56,515 nt of DNA from DASXRC01 sp036506495 (GTDB lineage Bacteria > Actinomycetota > Actinomycetes > Mycobacteriales > Micromonosporaceae): the NCBI GenBank assembly GCA_036506495.1, contig DASXRQ010000180.1, forward strand, positions 1 through 56,515. The letters are read 5' to 3'. Within the stretch, counting starts at the first letter, position 1. Each line of letters starts with the position of its first letter. This document shows positions 8,923 through 17,686 of the stretch, piece after piece. Both the position numbers and the translations under genes were made by a program. Below the pieces are notes generated by a model. The model worked only from the letters and a program-made list of their open reading frames with translations. It did no database searches and was not told where the DNA came from.

Positions 8923-10130
8923 CGGTCTATGGGGGACGGGCCCGCCGCCCGTGGCTCCGCCCGACGCTGCGTCTGCGGTTGACGTTGCTCAATGGCGTAC
9001 TTCTGATCGGTGCCGGCGCCGTTCTCGTGGTGCTGGCGTGGCTGCTCGTCGGCGATGCGCTGCGGCCGGCCGACGAGCTGCGCGCGGGCACGAAGGTCGT
9101 CGTCGCCGACGGCCGGACGCTGGACGCCCGCGACTGGCAGCGCGAGATCGTGGGCACGGCCGAGGGAGAGCTGCTGGCCAAGGGCCTGGTCGCGCTGCTC
9201 GCGATCAGCGTGGTCGGTGTCGCGGGGGCGTACGCGGTGGCCGGCCGGGCGCTGCGGCCGCTGCACCAGGTCACCGCGACCGCGCAACGCCTCGGCGAGG
9301 AGACGCTCGACGAACGCATCCGGTACGCCGGCGCGGACGACGAGGTGGCCGAGCTCGCGGCGACGTTCGACGCGATGCTCGACCGGCTCTCCGACGCGTT
9401 CGAGAGCCAGAAGCGCTTTGTGGCGAACGCCTCCCACGAGCTGCGTACGCCGCTCGCAGTCATGCGCACCGAGGTCGACGTGACGCTGGCCGACCCGGAC
9501 GCCGACGTCGCCGAGTACCGGCGGATGGCGACCGTCGTGCGCGAGGCGTCCGAGCGCGCCAACGGGCTGGTCGACGCGCTGCTCGTGCTCGCCCGCAGCG
9601 AGGCGCAATCCGGCCGGCGGCTGGCCCGCAAAAGCGAGGTGGACCTGGCCACCGGCGTGTGCACCGCGCTGACCGCCGTCCAGGCCGAGGCGACGCGCCT
9701 CAAGCTCGACATCAGCACCGACCTGCGGCCTGCCCTGGTGGTCGGCGACCCGAGCCTGCTGGACCGGCTGGCGGGCAACCTGATCGAGAACGCGGTCCGG
9801 TACAACCACCTGCATGGCCGGGTGTGGGTACGCACCGGTACCGATCGGGCGCAATCCTGGCTGGTCGTGGGCAACACCGGGTTCGAGGTGGACCAGGCCG
9901 ACCTGCCCGGGCTGTTCGAGCCGTTCCGCCGCGGCGGCCGGGAGCGCACCGGTGCGCGCGGCTCGGGCCTCGGGCTGTCGATTGTCCGTGCGGTGTGCGA
10001 CGCACACGGCGGTTCGGTGAGCGCGGTCAGCCAGGACGGCGGCGGCCTCGAGGTCACGGTCACGCTGCCGGCCGCGGGGACGACACCGGTGGTGGCGGCG
10101 TCGGCCGCGGTGCCAGGTGCGTCGGCGTGA
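8919..10130 (+). CDS. Sensor histidine kinase, partner of the upstream regulator
   Basis: 403 residues. Membrane segment 1 is near residues 20-42 and segment 2 near 88-108, enclosing a short extracytoplasmic loop of about 45 residues, too small for a large ligand domain. A HAMP region follows (ALRPLHQVTATAQRLGEE). The phosphorylated His is in NASHELRTPL near residue 172. ATPase motifs are the N-box NLIENAVRYN and the G-box GSGLGLSIV near 347. Translation is coupled to the regulator gene. The short loop suggests sensing of membrane state or a partner protein; that is inference. Confidence 0.93.
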   Translation: MTVYGGRARRPWLRPTLRLRLTLLNGVLLIGAGAVLVVLAWLLVGDALRPADELRAGTKVVVADGRTLDARDWQREIVGTAEGELLAKGLVALLAISVVGVAGAYAVAGRALRPLHQVTATAQRLGEETLDERIRYAGADDEVAELAATFDAMLDRLSDAFESQKRFVANASHELRTPLAVMRTEVDVTLADPDADVAEYRRMATVVREASERANGLVDALLVLARSEAQSGRRLARKSEVDLATGVCTALTAVQAEATRLKLDISTDLRPALVVGDPSLLDRLAGNLIENAVRYNHLHGRVWVRTGTDRAQSWLVVGNTGFEVDQADLPGLFEPFRRGGRERTGARGSGLGLSIVRAVCDAHGGSVSAVSQDGGGLEVTVTLPAAGTTPVVAASAAVPGASA

Positions 10131-10149
10131 CGCCGACGAGCGCGCCGAC

Positions 10150-10701
10150 ATGACCGTCGCGGGGCACGTGCGGGTGGTCGCCGCGACGAGCCTGGTCGCG
10201 GACGCGCGCTTCGTCGCGCAGGCACACGCGCTGCTCGCGGACCTCGTCGCCGGCGGCGCCGCGCTCGGCTGGGTGGATCCGCCAAGCGCGTCCGAGGTGC
10301 GTGAGCTGCTGCGGGAAGTGGCGCGGGAGGCGGCGTGCGGTGACGCCTACCTGGTCGCCGCCCTCGAGCCCGACGCCACCGAGGACCGGCTGGTTGGCCT
10401 GGGGTACTGGCGGCGGTACGCCCGACCCACCCATCGACCGCACGCCGACCTGGAGAAAGTGGCGGTCGCCCGCGACGCGCAGGGAGCCGGCCTGGGCCGT
10501 CGTCTCGTCGCGGAGCTGATCGAGTCGGCCCGCGCGGCAGGCGTCGAGGTGCTGACGCTGGACGCCCGGGGCGACAACGAGGGTGCGCTCCGGCTCTACC
10601 GCGGCCTGGGGTTCCGCGAGTACGGCCGGCTGCCGAACTTCGTCGCCGTCGGAGCCCGCCGCTACGACAAGGTCTTCTACGCGATCGACCTGCGGCCCTA
10701 G
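10150..10701 (+). CDS. GNAT family N-acetyltransferase
   Basis: 183 residues from the ATG at 10150. A GTG at 10117 overlapping the kinase gene would add 11 residues; neither has a clear ribosome site, so the start is uncertain. The acetyl-CoA loop is RDAQGAGLGRRLVAELI, preceded by a beta-4 strand (EKVAVA) and followed by DNEGALRLYRGLGFREYG, the classic GNAT motif B. It would transfer an acetyl group from acetyl-CoA to an amine; the acceptor is unknown. The position right after the two-component genes suggests possible co-transcription. Confidence 0.85.
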   Translation: MTVAGHVRVVAATSLVADARFVAQAHALLADLVAGGAALGWVDPPSASEVRELLREVAREAACGDAYLVAALEPDATEDRLVGLGYWRRYARPTHRPHADLEKVAVARDAQGAGLGRRLVAELIESARAAGVEVLTLDARGDNEGALRLYRGLGFREYGRLPNFVAVGARRYDKVFYAIDLRP

Positions 10702-10791
10702 TCGCGCTACTTCAACGTCCACAGTCGAGCGTCGTCCGCCGCGGCCACCGGTACGTAGTAATCTTGTGCACTTCCCCGGCGAAGCCTGGCT

Positions 10792-11637
10792 CTAGTCTCG
10801 CTTCTCGATGTCGCCGCGGATGGTCACGAAGTCGTTCTTGATCTGGTCGGCCTTCTTGAAGTAGACCGCCACGATTCCAACGCTGCCGGGGTCGGCCCAC
10901 ACACACATCGCCACCGGGACGCCCTCGGCCTGCCCGTCGGCGCACTTCGCGTGGCCTCCGAGCGGCCCCGGCGGGACGTCCTTCGTGCCGCCCAGCTTGA
11001 GCCCGCTGGCGGCGAGCTCCCGGAATGCGTCGTTGAGCTGCTTGTCGGCGTTACGGACCGGCCCGGATGCGCCGGCGATCATGAACATGTCCTGCTTCGC
11101 CGGGTCACCGTAGAACGCGCCGATGGTGCTCGTCGCGGCGGGCATCTCGGTCTTCATGCCGTTGACCATCTCGGTGGCGACCTTCTGCAGTTCGGGATCC
11201 GTGATCTTGGCTCGCCCCGCCACGTTCTCCGGTGCGACCAGCCGTGTCCGTGCGCTGACGTCGTCCTTGAGCGCCACATAGGCCACCGCGGCACCGCCTC
11301 CGCCGAGTACCACCAGCACGGCGAGGACGATAAGCACGATCGTGCGCGCGCCGGACTTCCTCGGCGGCGCCAGCGGCGGCGCCGGCGGTCCGGACTGCGG
11401 ATATCCCGGCTGCTGGTACACGGACGGTTGGTCGTACGGCGGCGCCTGCCGGTAGTACGGCTGCTGCGGCGGCGACTGGTACCCGGGCTGCTGGTAACCG
11501 GGCGCCTGATAGCCGGGCTGCTGCGGGTAGCCTGGCTGCTGCGGGTAGCGGGGCGTCTGATAGCCGGGCTGCTCGTATTCCGGCTGCGGATACTGCGGCT
11601 GCTGCGGGTAGTACGGCTGCTCGGGCGGCTGGGACAT
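10792..11637 (-). CDS. Membrane protein with QPGY-rich N-terminal region
   Basis: 281 residues. Residues 1-100 are a low-complexity Pro/Gln/Tyr/Gly tract made of repeated QPGY and PQYPQ units, probably disordered and cytoplasmic. One transmembrane helix follows (TIVLIVLAVLVVLGGGGAAV), then an extracytoplasmic domain of about 150 residues with two cysteines (GHAKCAD and VAMCVW) that could form a disulfide. This architecture is common in actinobacterial envelope proteins of unknown function. CTGGAG lies upstream of the ATG. I do not recognise a specific family for the outer domain. Confidence 0.75.
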   Translation of the reverse strand: MSQPPEQPYYPQQPQYPQPEYEQPGYQTPRYPQQPGYPQQPGYQAPGYQQPGYQSPPQQPYYRQAPPYDQPSVYQQPGYPQSGPPAPPLAPPRKSGARTIVLIVLAVLVVLGGGGAAVAYVALKDDVSARTRLVAPENVAGRAKITDPELQKVATEMVNGMKTEMPAATSTIGAFYGDPAKQDMFMIAGASGPVRNADKQLNDAFRELAASGLKLGGTKDVPPGPLGGHAKCADGQAEGVPVAMCVWADPGSVGIVAVYFKKADQIKNDFVTIRGDIEKRD

Positions 11638-11782
11638 TGACAGCTCCAGGGGCTTGGCAGGGTCCGCGCGAACGCGTGAACGCGGCGAGCGCTCTCACGG
11701 AGCGCAGGCAAGGGCCGATCGTAACGGGCAAGGGTGACGGCTCGCAGACCCGGCTCGAGCTTGCCGGCGTACCCCCCGACGG

Positions 11783-11844
11783 GTTGATCTAGGGCGAGTA
11801 CTGGTGCGGAGAGATCAACTAGCCAGAATTCGCCCTAGATCGAC
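11783..11844. terminator. Long imperfect inverted repeat, probable terminator after rnd
   Basis: Arms 11783-11804 and 11823-11844 match at 19 of 22 positions, with a perfect 12-base core GATCTAGGGCGA / TCGCCCTAGATC and an 18-base loop. The loop contains AGATCAAC, which can instead pair with GTTGATCT in the left arm, so two alternative folds exist. It lies after the rnd stop and before the next minus-strand gene, with no T-run. Confidence 0.6.
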
Positions 11845-11869
11845 CACAGGGGGGCGGGCGCCCGCAACC

Positions 11870-13192
11870 TCACAGCGCCAAGGTCAGCTCGCCGACGATG
11901 AGGGCGCGCTGCCAGGGGCGGGCGCCGTACCCGGCGAGCGCCGCTTCGACCGTGTCCACCGTGATCGGGTCCGGCGGCTCCCAGGCGAGTCGGCGTACCG
12001 CATCGGGTGGGATCAGGTTCTCGGGCGGGAGCGTGTGCGAGGCGGCGATCCGCGTGACCACCTCGCGGCAGCGAGCCAACCGGGCGGCGGCGACCGGGTC
12101 ACGCTCGGCCCAGCGGTGTGCCGGTGGCGGCCCGTCCATGGGCAGGTTGACCGGCAGCGCGTCGTCCGGCAGCCCGCGCGCCTGCGCCAGCGCGTCGAGC
12201 CACGTCTGCGCGAGCCGGCGCACGGAGCGCCCGCCGAATCCGGGCAGTGCCAGAAGCGTGCGCTCCTCGGTCGGGTCCATCTCGGCGGCCGCGATGATCG
12301 AGGCGTCCGGCAGGACGCGGCCCGGCGCCGAGTCGCGGCGGGCGGCGACGTCGTCCCGGGCGTACCACATCGCTCGGACCCGGGCCTGGGCGCGCGCGCC
12401 GCGGATCCGGTGGATACCGGACGTCCGGCGCCACGGGTCCGGCCGCGCCCGCGCCGGCCGGGATCCCCAGGTCACCAGCGCCGCGAACTCCTCGGCCGCC
12501 CAGGCGGCCTTGCCCTGCCGGGCCAGCTCCTCGGCCAGCGCGTTCCTCAGGTCGATGAGCAGTTCGACGTCCAGCGCCGCGTAGCTCAGCCAGGCCTGCG
12601 GCAGCGGCCGTGTGGACCAGTCGGCGGCCGAGTGGTGCTTCTCCAGCGTGTAGCCGAGCAGCTGCTCGGTGAGCGCCGCCAGGCCGACCCGTTCGAAGCC
12701 GGCCAGCCGGCCGGCGAGCTCCGTGTCGAACAGCCGGCGCGGGCGCAGGCCGACCTCCGCCAGGCACGCCAGGTCCTGGCTCGCCGCGTGCAGCACCCAT
12801 TCGGCGTCGGCGATCGCCGCGTCGAGCTCGCTCAGCTCGGGCAGCGGCAGCGGGTCGATCAGCGCGGTGCCGGCACCCTCGCGTCGCAGCTGCACGAGGT
12901 ACGCCCGCTGGCTGTAGCGGTACCCCGACGCGCGCTCGGCGTCGACCGCCACGGGTCCGGTGCCTGCGGCGAACCGTGCGACGGCGCCCGCGAGCTCGGC
13001 CGGCGTCGTCACGGGCTCTGGAGTGCCCTCGCGTGGGGCGGTGAGCAGCACGGACGCGGTCGGCGCCGGGTCGGAGCCCGCGCTGTTGGCCGCCTGCCGG
13101 GTGGTTCCGGCGGGCGCCCCATGCGGTCCGTCCCCCGCTCGGCGGTCGTGGCGGTGCCGGGTCCGACGGCGCAGGGGAGGTTCGTCGGTCAC
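11870..13192 (-). CDS. rnd: Ribonuclease D, 3'-5' exoribonuclease
   Basis: 440 residues from GTG at 13192; the open frame extends further but that part is arginine-rich shadow sequence. The DEDD exonuclease domain is visible: first acidic pair in VAVDAERASG, then HAASQDLACL, and the Tyr/Asp motif in YAALDVELL. An HRDC-like helical region follows in the C-terminal half (LPGFGGRSVRRLAQTWLDAL). The enzyme trims RNA 3' ends during stable RNA maturation. It sits beside DUF3000 and near hemE and dxs, the usual actinobacterial neighbourhood. A long hairpin follows the stop. Confidence 0.93.
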   Translation of the reverse strand: MTDEPPLRRRTRHRHDRRAGDGPHGAPAGTTRQAANSAGSDPAPTASVLLTAPREGTPEPVTTPAELAGAVARFAAGTGPVAVDAERASGYRYSQRAYLVQLRREGAGTALIDPLPLPELSELDAAIADAEWVLHAASQDLACLAEVGLRPRRLFDTELAGRLAGFERVGLAALTEQLLGYTLEKHHSAADWSTRPLPQAWLSYAALDVELLIDLRNALAEELARQGKAAWAAEEFAALVTWGSRPARARPDPWRRTSGIHRIRGARAQARVRAMWYARDDVAARRDSAPGRVLPDASIIAAAEMDPTEERTLLALPGFGGRSVRRLAQTWLDALAQARGLPDDALPVNLPMDGPPPAHRWAERDPVAAARLARCREVVTRIAASHTLPPENLIPPDAVRRLAWEPPDPITVDTVEAALAGYGARPWQRALIVGELTLAL

Positions 13193-13256
13193 CCGACAAC
13201 CGTACGGGGAGCCGTCCGGTGTGCCGGGCGCGGCGGTCCCGGCGCGTCGGCCGCGG

Positions 13257-13829
13257 TCAGGCCGCACCGGCGGGGCGCCGCTCGGGCAAAGCGGTCACAC
13301 CCGGGGGCGGCAGGCCGGCGGTCGACGCGAGCAGCGTGCACCAGGCGTACAGGTGGGTGCTCAGGTCATGATCGAGCGGCGTCCAGGACGCGCGGATCTC
13401 GATGTCCGCAGCCGGCGGCGGCCCGGCCAGGTCACCGAACCGGGCGGACACCGTCTGGGTGACCGTGCCACCCACCGCGGTGTACGCCGCGCCGTGCGCG
13501 TCCAGCGCGTCCACCAGCCAACTCCAGCCGACCGTGGCCAGCAGCGCGTCGGTTGCCAGCTCCGGCTCCACCTCGGCGGTCACGTACGTGACCAGCCGCA
13601 GCGTGCCCTCCCAGGCGGGGTGTCCGGCCGGGTCGTGCAGCAGAATCAACCGGCCGGTGGCGACCTCCTCCGACGCGCGCTGGACGGTCGCGCCGAGCGC
13701 GAACGCGTACGGGGCGAGCCGTTGCGGCGCCGGCACCTCCTCCAGCGCGATCTCCGCACGGGGCGTGGTCGACCGCAGGCCGCCGACGGCGCGCGCGAAG
13801 GTCTCGGGCAGCACGATCGAGGGCGCCAT
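13257..13829 (-). CDS. DUF3000 family protein
   Basis: 190-residue soluble protein of the actinobacteria-specific DUF3000 family, recognised from its length, its position between RNase D and hemE, and stretches such as GWSWLVDALDAHGA and SWTPLDHDLSTHLYAW. The function is unknown. It reads in the same direction as rnd with a 64-base gap, so the two are probably co-transcribed. The ATG is preceded by TAGGCT and six bases with no ribosome site, indicating a leaderless message. The conserved linkage across actinobacteria suggests a housekeeping role, but nothing in the sequence identifies it. Confidence 0.85.
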   Translation of the reverse strand: MAPSIVLPETFARAVGGLRSTTPRAEIALEEVPAPQRLAPYAFALGATVQRASEEVATGRLILLHDPAGHPAWEGTLRLVTYVTAEVEPELATDALLATVGWSWLVDALDAHGAAYTAVGGTVTQTVSARFGDLAGPPPAADIEIRASWTPLDHDLSTHLYAWCTLLASTAGLPPPGVTALPERRPAGAA

Positions 13830-13835
13830 GCCCGC

Positions 13836-13841
13836 AGCCTA
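13836..13841 (-). promoter_or_regulatory. Likely leaderless promoter -10 of the DUF3000 gene
   Basis: On the minus strand TAGGCT is followed by six bases and the ATG at 13829. No Shine-Dalgarno sequence is present. Confidence 0.45.
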
Positions 13842-13982
13842 AGGCGCCCCGCCACGCAGCGGGGGAGCGGCACGCCGGAGCGGTGGTACGGGCGTCGATC
13901 CCCCCGTCGGCCCGGGACCGCCCCGGCGCCCCGGACCGCCCCGTCGGCCCGCGACCGCCCGGTCGTGGGACGATGAGGCACC

Positions 13983-15062
13983 ATGACCACCACAGCCTCG
14001 GGCAGCGCCGCCCCACGAGGCGGGTCAGCTCCCACCTCGGCGGATTCTCCGTTCGTGCGAGCCTGTCGCGGCGAGTCGACGCCGTTCACCCCGGTGTGGT
14101 TCATGCGTCAGGCCGGCCGCTCGCTCCCGGAGTACCGGGAGATCCGCGCAGGCATCCCGATGTTGGAGGCGTGCCGCCGGCCGGACCTCGTCCTCGAGAT
14201 CACCCTGCAGCCGGTACGCCGGCACCGGGTCGACGCCGCGATCTTGTTCAGCGACATCGTGGTGCCGCTGGCCGCGGCCGGGGTCGATCTTGACATCGTT
14301 CCCGGCACCGGACCGGTGGTCGCCGAACCCATCCGCACCGCCGCCGATCTGGCCCGGCTCCGGCCGCTCACGCGGGGCGATGTGTCCTATGTGGATGAGG
14401 CCGTCGGAATGTTGGTCGCCGAGCTCGGCGATACTCCGCTCATCGGTTTCGCCGGGGCGCCGTTCACGTTGGCGAGCTATCTCGTCGAGGGCGGGCCGTC
14501 GCGTACCCACGCCAGGACCAAGGCACTCATGTATGCCGACCCGGCGGTCTGGCACGCCCTGTGCGACCGGCTCGCGGAAACTACGCTGGAGTTCCTGCGC
14601 GTGCAGGTGGCCGCGGGCGTCTCCGCCGTGCAGTTGTTCGACTCGTGGGCGGGCGCGCTGTCCGAGGCGGACTACCGCCGTTACGTGCTGCCGCACTCCG
14701 CCTCCGTGCTGTCCCGGCTGGACCGCACGGACGTGCCGCGGATCCACTTTGGAGTGGGAACCGGGCAGCTGCTCGGCGCGATGGCCGAGGCGGGCGCCGA
14801 CGTGGTGGGTGTCGACTGGCGTACTCCGCTGGACGTCGCCGTCTCCAGGATCGGAACCGGCCGCGCCGTGCAGGGCAACCTCGACCCCTCCGTCCTGCTC
14901 GCGCCGTGGGACGTCGTCGAGGCGGAGGTGCGGCGGGTCCTCGCCGAGGGCGAGGTGGCGGACGGGCACGTGTTCAACCTCGGCCACGGCGTGCTGCCGG
15001 AGACGGACCCGGACGTACTGACCCGCGTGGTGGAGCTGGTGCACACGGTCTCCGCCCGCTGA
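13983..15062 (+). CDS. hemE: Uroporphyrinogen decarboxylase
   Basis: Converts uroporphyrinogen III to coproporphyrinogen III in the cytoplasm by removing four carboxyl groups. The 359 residues are normal for the family. Diagnostic features are the N-terminal substrate-binding motif TPVWFMRQAGRSLPEYR near residues 37-53, the conserved AILFSDIVVPLAAAG, and GFAGAPFTLASYLVEGG. The ATG is preceded by GAGG at short spacing. The next gene starts 17 bases after the stop and continues the pathway, so hemE-hemY-chdC form one operon for coproporphyrin-dependent heme synthesis. Confidence 0.97.
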   Translation: MTTTASGSAAPRGGSAPTSADSPFVRACRGESTPFTPVWFMRQAGRSLPEYREIRAGIPMLEACRRPDLVLEITLQPVRRHRVDAAILFSDIVVPLAAAGVDLDIVPGTGPVVAEPIRTAADLARLRPLTRGDVSYVDEAVGMLVAELGDTPLIGFAGAPFTLASYLVEGGPSRTHARTKALMYADPAVWHALCDRLAETTLEFLRVQVAAGVSAVQLFDSWAGALSEADYRRYVLPHSASVLSRLDRTDVPRIHFGVGTGQLLGAMAEAGADVVGVDWRTPLDVAVSRIGTGRAVQGNLDPSVLLAPWDVVEAEVRRVLAEGEVADGHVFNLGHGVLPETDPDVLTRVVELVHTVSAR

Positions 15063-15079
15063 TCTGGGAGGGTGGAGGG

Positions 15080-16489
15080 ATGCGACACCCGGCCCGGATT
15101 GCGGTGGTCGGCGGCGGCATCGCGGGACTGGCCGCGGCGCTCCGCCTGCGGGACCGGGCGCCCGGTGGCACCCGGATCACGGTGTACGAGCAGTCCACCG
15201 CGCCCGGCGGCAAGCTGCGCACGGGCGCGCTGGCGGGGTCGACGGTCGAGCTCGGCGCCGAGGCGTTCCTGATGCGCGACGTGAGTGGCGACGCCGAGTC
15301 GGCGGCGGTCGTGCTGGCCCACCGGGTCGGGCTCGCCGACGACCTCGTGCATCCCGAGCCGGTCGGCGCCGCGCTGGCACTCGACGGCGTACTGCGACCG
15401 ATTCCGGACGGGACGCTCATGGGCGTACCAGGGGATCTGGACCTCGTGACGGCGGTGGCTCGCCCGGCGCCGGACGCGGACCGCGACGGCGGCCACCCGC
15501 TGCTCGCTCCGGACGAGGACGTCGCGGTCGGTGCGCTCGTGCGGCGGCGGCTGGGCGACGAGGTGGTCGACCGGCTGCTCGAGCCGCTGCTCGGCGGGGT
15601 GTACGCCGGCCGAGCGGACCAGCTCTCGCTGGCAGCCACCATGCCGGGGCTGGCGGCGGCATGTCGGACCCAGCACACGCTGACCGGCGCGGTGCGGGCG
15701 GCGCTGGCCGCTTCGCCGCGGCGACCGGGCGATCCGGTGTTCGCGACCGTGGCCGGCGGGGTGACCCGGCTCGTCGACGCGGTGGCCGCCGCGGCCCGCG
15801 CCGAGCTGCGCCTGGGACTGCCGGTGCGGGAGCTCGCCCGTGTGGGTACCGGCTGGCGGCTCACGGTCGGCGCGACGCGCGGCCCGGTTCACGACACGGC
15901 GGACGCGGTCCTGCTCGCCGTCCCGGCCCGGCCGGCGGCCCGGTTGCTCGCCGTGGTGAACCCCGACGCCGCGGCGGACGTCGGAGTGCTCGACTACGCG
16001 AGCGTGGCGCTCGTGACGCTCGCCCTGCCGGGCGCGGCCCTGCCGAACCTGTCCGGCCTTCTCGTGCCCGCGGTGGAGGGCACGGCCGTCAAGGCGGCGA
16101 CGTTCTTCACCCGCAAATGGGCGCACCTGCGGCGGTCCGACGGGGTGGCGCTCGTGCGCGCCTCGGTCGGTCGGTACGGCGAGGAGGCCGTGCTGCAGCG
16201 ACCCGACGACTCGTTGGTCACACTCGTCCACAGTGAACTGTCCGAGATGGTGGGTCCGCTCCCCGACCCGGCCGGCGCGGTGGTGCAGCGGTGGGGAGGC
16301 GCGCTGCCGCAGTACGCGCCGGGGCACCTGGACCGGGTCGAGCGGGTTCGGGCCGCGCTCGCCGCGGATCACCCGACCCTGGCGCTGGCCGGCGCCGCAT
16401 ACGACGGGGTCGGCGTCGCCGCCTGCGTCCGCTCCGGCGAGGCCGCCGCCGAGGAGATCATCAAGGCTCTGGGAGAATCCGGGGCATGA
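15080..16489 (+). CDS. hemY: Coproporphyrinogen III oxidase, HemY/CgoX type
   Basis: 469-residue FAD protein that oxidises coproporphyrinogen III to coproporphyrin III in the actinobacterial/firmicute heme route, often annotated protoporphyrinogen oxidase. The dinucleotide-binding fold is right at the start (RIAVVGGGIAGLAAALRLR), followed by the flavin-binding Glu in VYEQSTAPGGK, and the C-terminal FAD-binding region lies near GAAYDGVGVAACVRSGE. The ATG at 15080 has a GGAGGG ribosome site; the frame is open far upstream but only as a shadow of hemE. Its stop overlaps the chdC start (ATGA). Confidence 0.93.
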   Translation: MRHPARIAVVGGGIAGLAAALRLRDRAPGGTRITVYEQSTAPGGKLRTGALAGSTVELGAEAFLMRDVSGDAESAAVVLAHRVGLADDLVHPEPVGAALALDGVLRPIPDGTLMGVPGDLDLVTAVARPAPDADRDGGHPLLAPDEDVAVGALVRRRLGDEVVDRLLEPLLGGVYAGRADQLSLAATMPGLAAACRTQHTLTGAVRAALAASPRRPGDPVFATVAGGVTRLVDAVAAAARAELRLGLPVRELARVGTGWRLTVGATRGPVHDTADAVLLAVPARPAARLLAVVNPDAAADVGVLDYASVALVTLALPGAALPNLSGLLVPAVEGTAVKAATFFTRKWAHLRRSDGVALVRASVGRYGEEAVLQRPDDSLVTLVHSELSEMVGPLPDPAGAVVQRWGGALPQYAPGHLDRVERVRAALAADHPTLALAGAAYDGVGVAACVRSGEAAAEEIIKALGESGA

Positions 16490-17190
16490 CCGAGGCACAG
16501 ACGAACGCCGCCCGGCTGCGGGAGGTCAACGCGAGCATCCGGTACACCATGTGGTCGGTGTTCCGGTCGGCGGAGCCCCTGCCCGCGCTGCGTGAGCCCC
16601 TGGTCGGCGAGGTGGATGGTCTAATCGAGCAGCTCGCCGGCAAGGACGTCACCGTCCGCGGCACGTACGACGTGGCCGGTCTCCGCGCCGACGCCGACAT
16701 GATGATCTGGTGGCACGCGGGCTCCAGCGACGCGCTGCAGGAGGCGTACGGGCTGTTCCGACGCACCGCGCTCGGCCGCCATCTCGCCCCGGTCTGGTCA
16801 CAGCTGGCGCTGCACCGGCCGGCCGAGTTCAACAAGAGCCACGTGCCCGCGTTCCTCGCTGGCGAGCCGGCGCGCCGCTACCTGTGCGTGTACCCGTTCG
16901 TGCGGTCGTACGAGTGGTACCTGCTCCCCGACGAGGAGCGCCGGGACATGCTCGCCGAGCACGGCCGGATGGCCCGCGGCTACCCGGACGTCCGGGCGAA
17001 CACGGTCGCCGCGTTCGCGCTCGGCGACTACGAGTGGATGCTGGCCTTCGAGGCCGACGAGCTGCACCGGATCGTCGACCTCATGCGCGATCTGCGCGCG
17101 TCCCGGGCGCGCCGGCACGTCCGCGAGGAGGTGCCATTCTTCACCGGCCGCCGCCGCTCGGTCGGGGAGCTCATGGCGGCACTGCCCTAG
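16486..17190 (+). CDS. chdC: Coproheme decarboxylase (HemQ)
   Basis: 234 residues. It performs the last step of the coproporphyrin-dependent pathway, decarboxylating two propionates of iron-coproporphyrin III to yield heme b. Family features include RYTMWSVF near the N-terminus, MIWWHAGSSDALQEAY in the first half, the catalytic-tyrosine region CVYPFVRSYEWYLLP and the heme-ligand region MLAEHGRMAR. Translation is coupled to hemY by a four-base overlap. The coproporphyrin ferrochelatase gene is not in this cluster. The stop overlaps the stop of the convergent acetyltransferase gene by four bases. Confidence 0.94.
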   Translation: MTEAQTNAARLREVNASIRYTMWSVFRSAEPLPALREPLVGEVDGLIEQLAGKDVTVRGTYDVAGLRADADMMIWWHAGSSDALQEAYGLFRRTALGRHLAPVWSQLALHRPAEFNKSHVPAFLAGEPARRYLCVYPFVRSYEWYLLPDEERRDMLAEHGRMARGYPDVRANTVAAFALGDYEWMLAFEADELHRIVDLMRDLRASRARRHVREEVPFFTGRRRSVGELMAALP

Positions 17191-17636
17191 GCCCCGCGCC
17201 CCGGCCTGCGCATCGGCAGGTGCGCGATGCCGTCCTCGAGGTACTCGGGTCCGGTCGGCACGAAGCCATGCCCGGCGTAGAAGTCGGCCAGGTGCGCCTG
17301 CGCCTCCAGCACCGCGGGCCGGTCGCCGATCAGCTCCAGCGCCGCCCCCATCAGGCGACCGGCGAGTCGGTCCCCCCGCGCGTCCCTGGCCACCACCACC
17401 CGCCCGATCCGCGCCGCGCCGTCCGCGTCCCTGAGGATCCGGAGGTACGCCGCGGGCCTCCCGCCCCGCTCAAGCCAGACGTGGAGGGTGTCCGGCTCGG
17501 TGTCGCGTCCATCAAGCTCGGGGTACGCGCACTGCTGCTCAACGACGAACACATCGACCCGCAGCTTGAGCAGGGCGTAGAGCGTGCCCGGGTCGAGCTC
17601 GGCGAGGCGCGCGGTGCGCAGGATGGGCTCGGCCAT
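17187..17636 (-). CDS. GNAT family N-acetyltransferase, ElaA-like
   Basis: 149 residues with the ElaA-type N-terminus (LYALLKLRVDVFVVEQQCAYPELDG split over residues 20-44), where the FVVEQ...YPELD pattern is characteristic. The acetyl-CoA-binding region is RIGRVVVARDARGDRLAGRL, and the C-terminal part AQAHLADFYAGHGFVPTG is typical. The reaction is acetyl transfer to an unknown amine. The ATG at 17636 has no ribosome site, but TACGAT lies seven bases upstream, so it may be leaderless. The gene ends inside the chdC stop, a tail-to-tail overlap. Confidence 0.88.
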   Translation of the reverse strand: MAEPILRTARLAELDPGTLYALLKLRVDVFVVEQQCAYPELDGRDTEPDTLHVWLERGGRPAAYLRILRDADGAARIGRVVVARDARGDRLAGRLMGAALELIGDRPAVLEAQAHLADFYAGHGFVPTGPEYLEDGIAHLPMRRPGRGA

Positions 17637-17643
17637 GGCGCCG

Positions 17644-17649
17644 ATCGTA
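17644..17649 (-). promoter_or_regulatory. Likely leaderless promoter -10 of the ElaA-like gene
   Basis: TACGAT on the minus strand is followed by seven bases and the ATG; no Shine-Dalgarno sequence is visible. Confidence 0.4.
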
Positions 17650-17686
17650 GTCACGGTGCGTAGTGACACCGGGCCGCGTTGGCGCC

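Noticed and set aside
11400..11600. Tandem-repeat-like DNA, possible CRISPR or satellite
   Set aside because: The periodicity comes from QPGY codon repeats within a protein; there are no unique spacers and no cas genes in the window.
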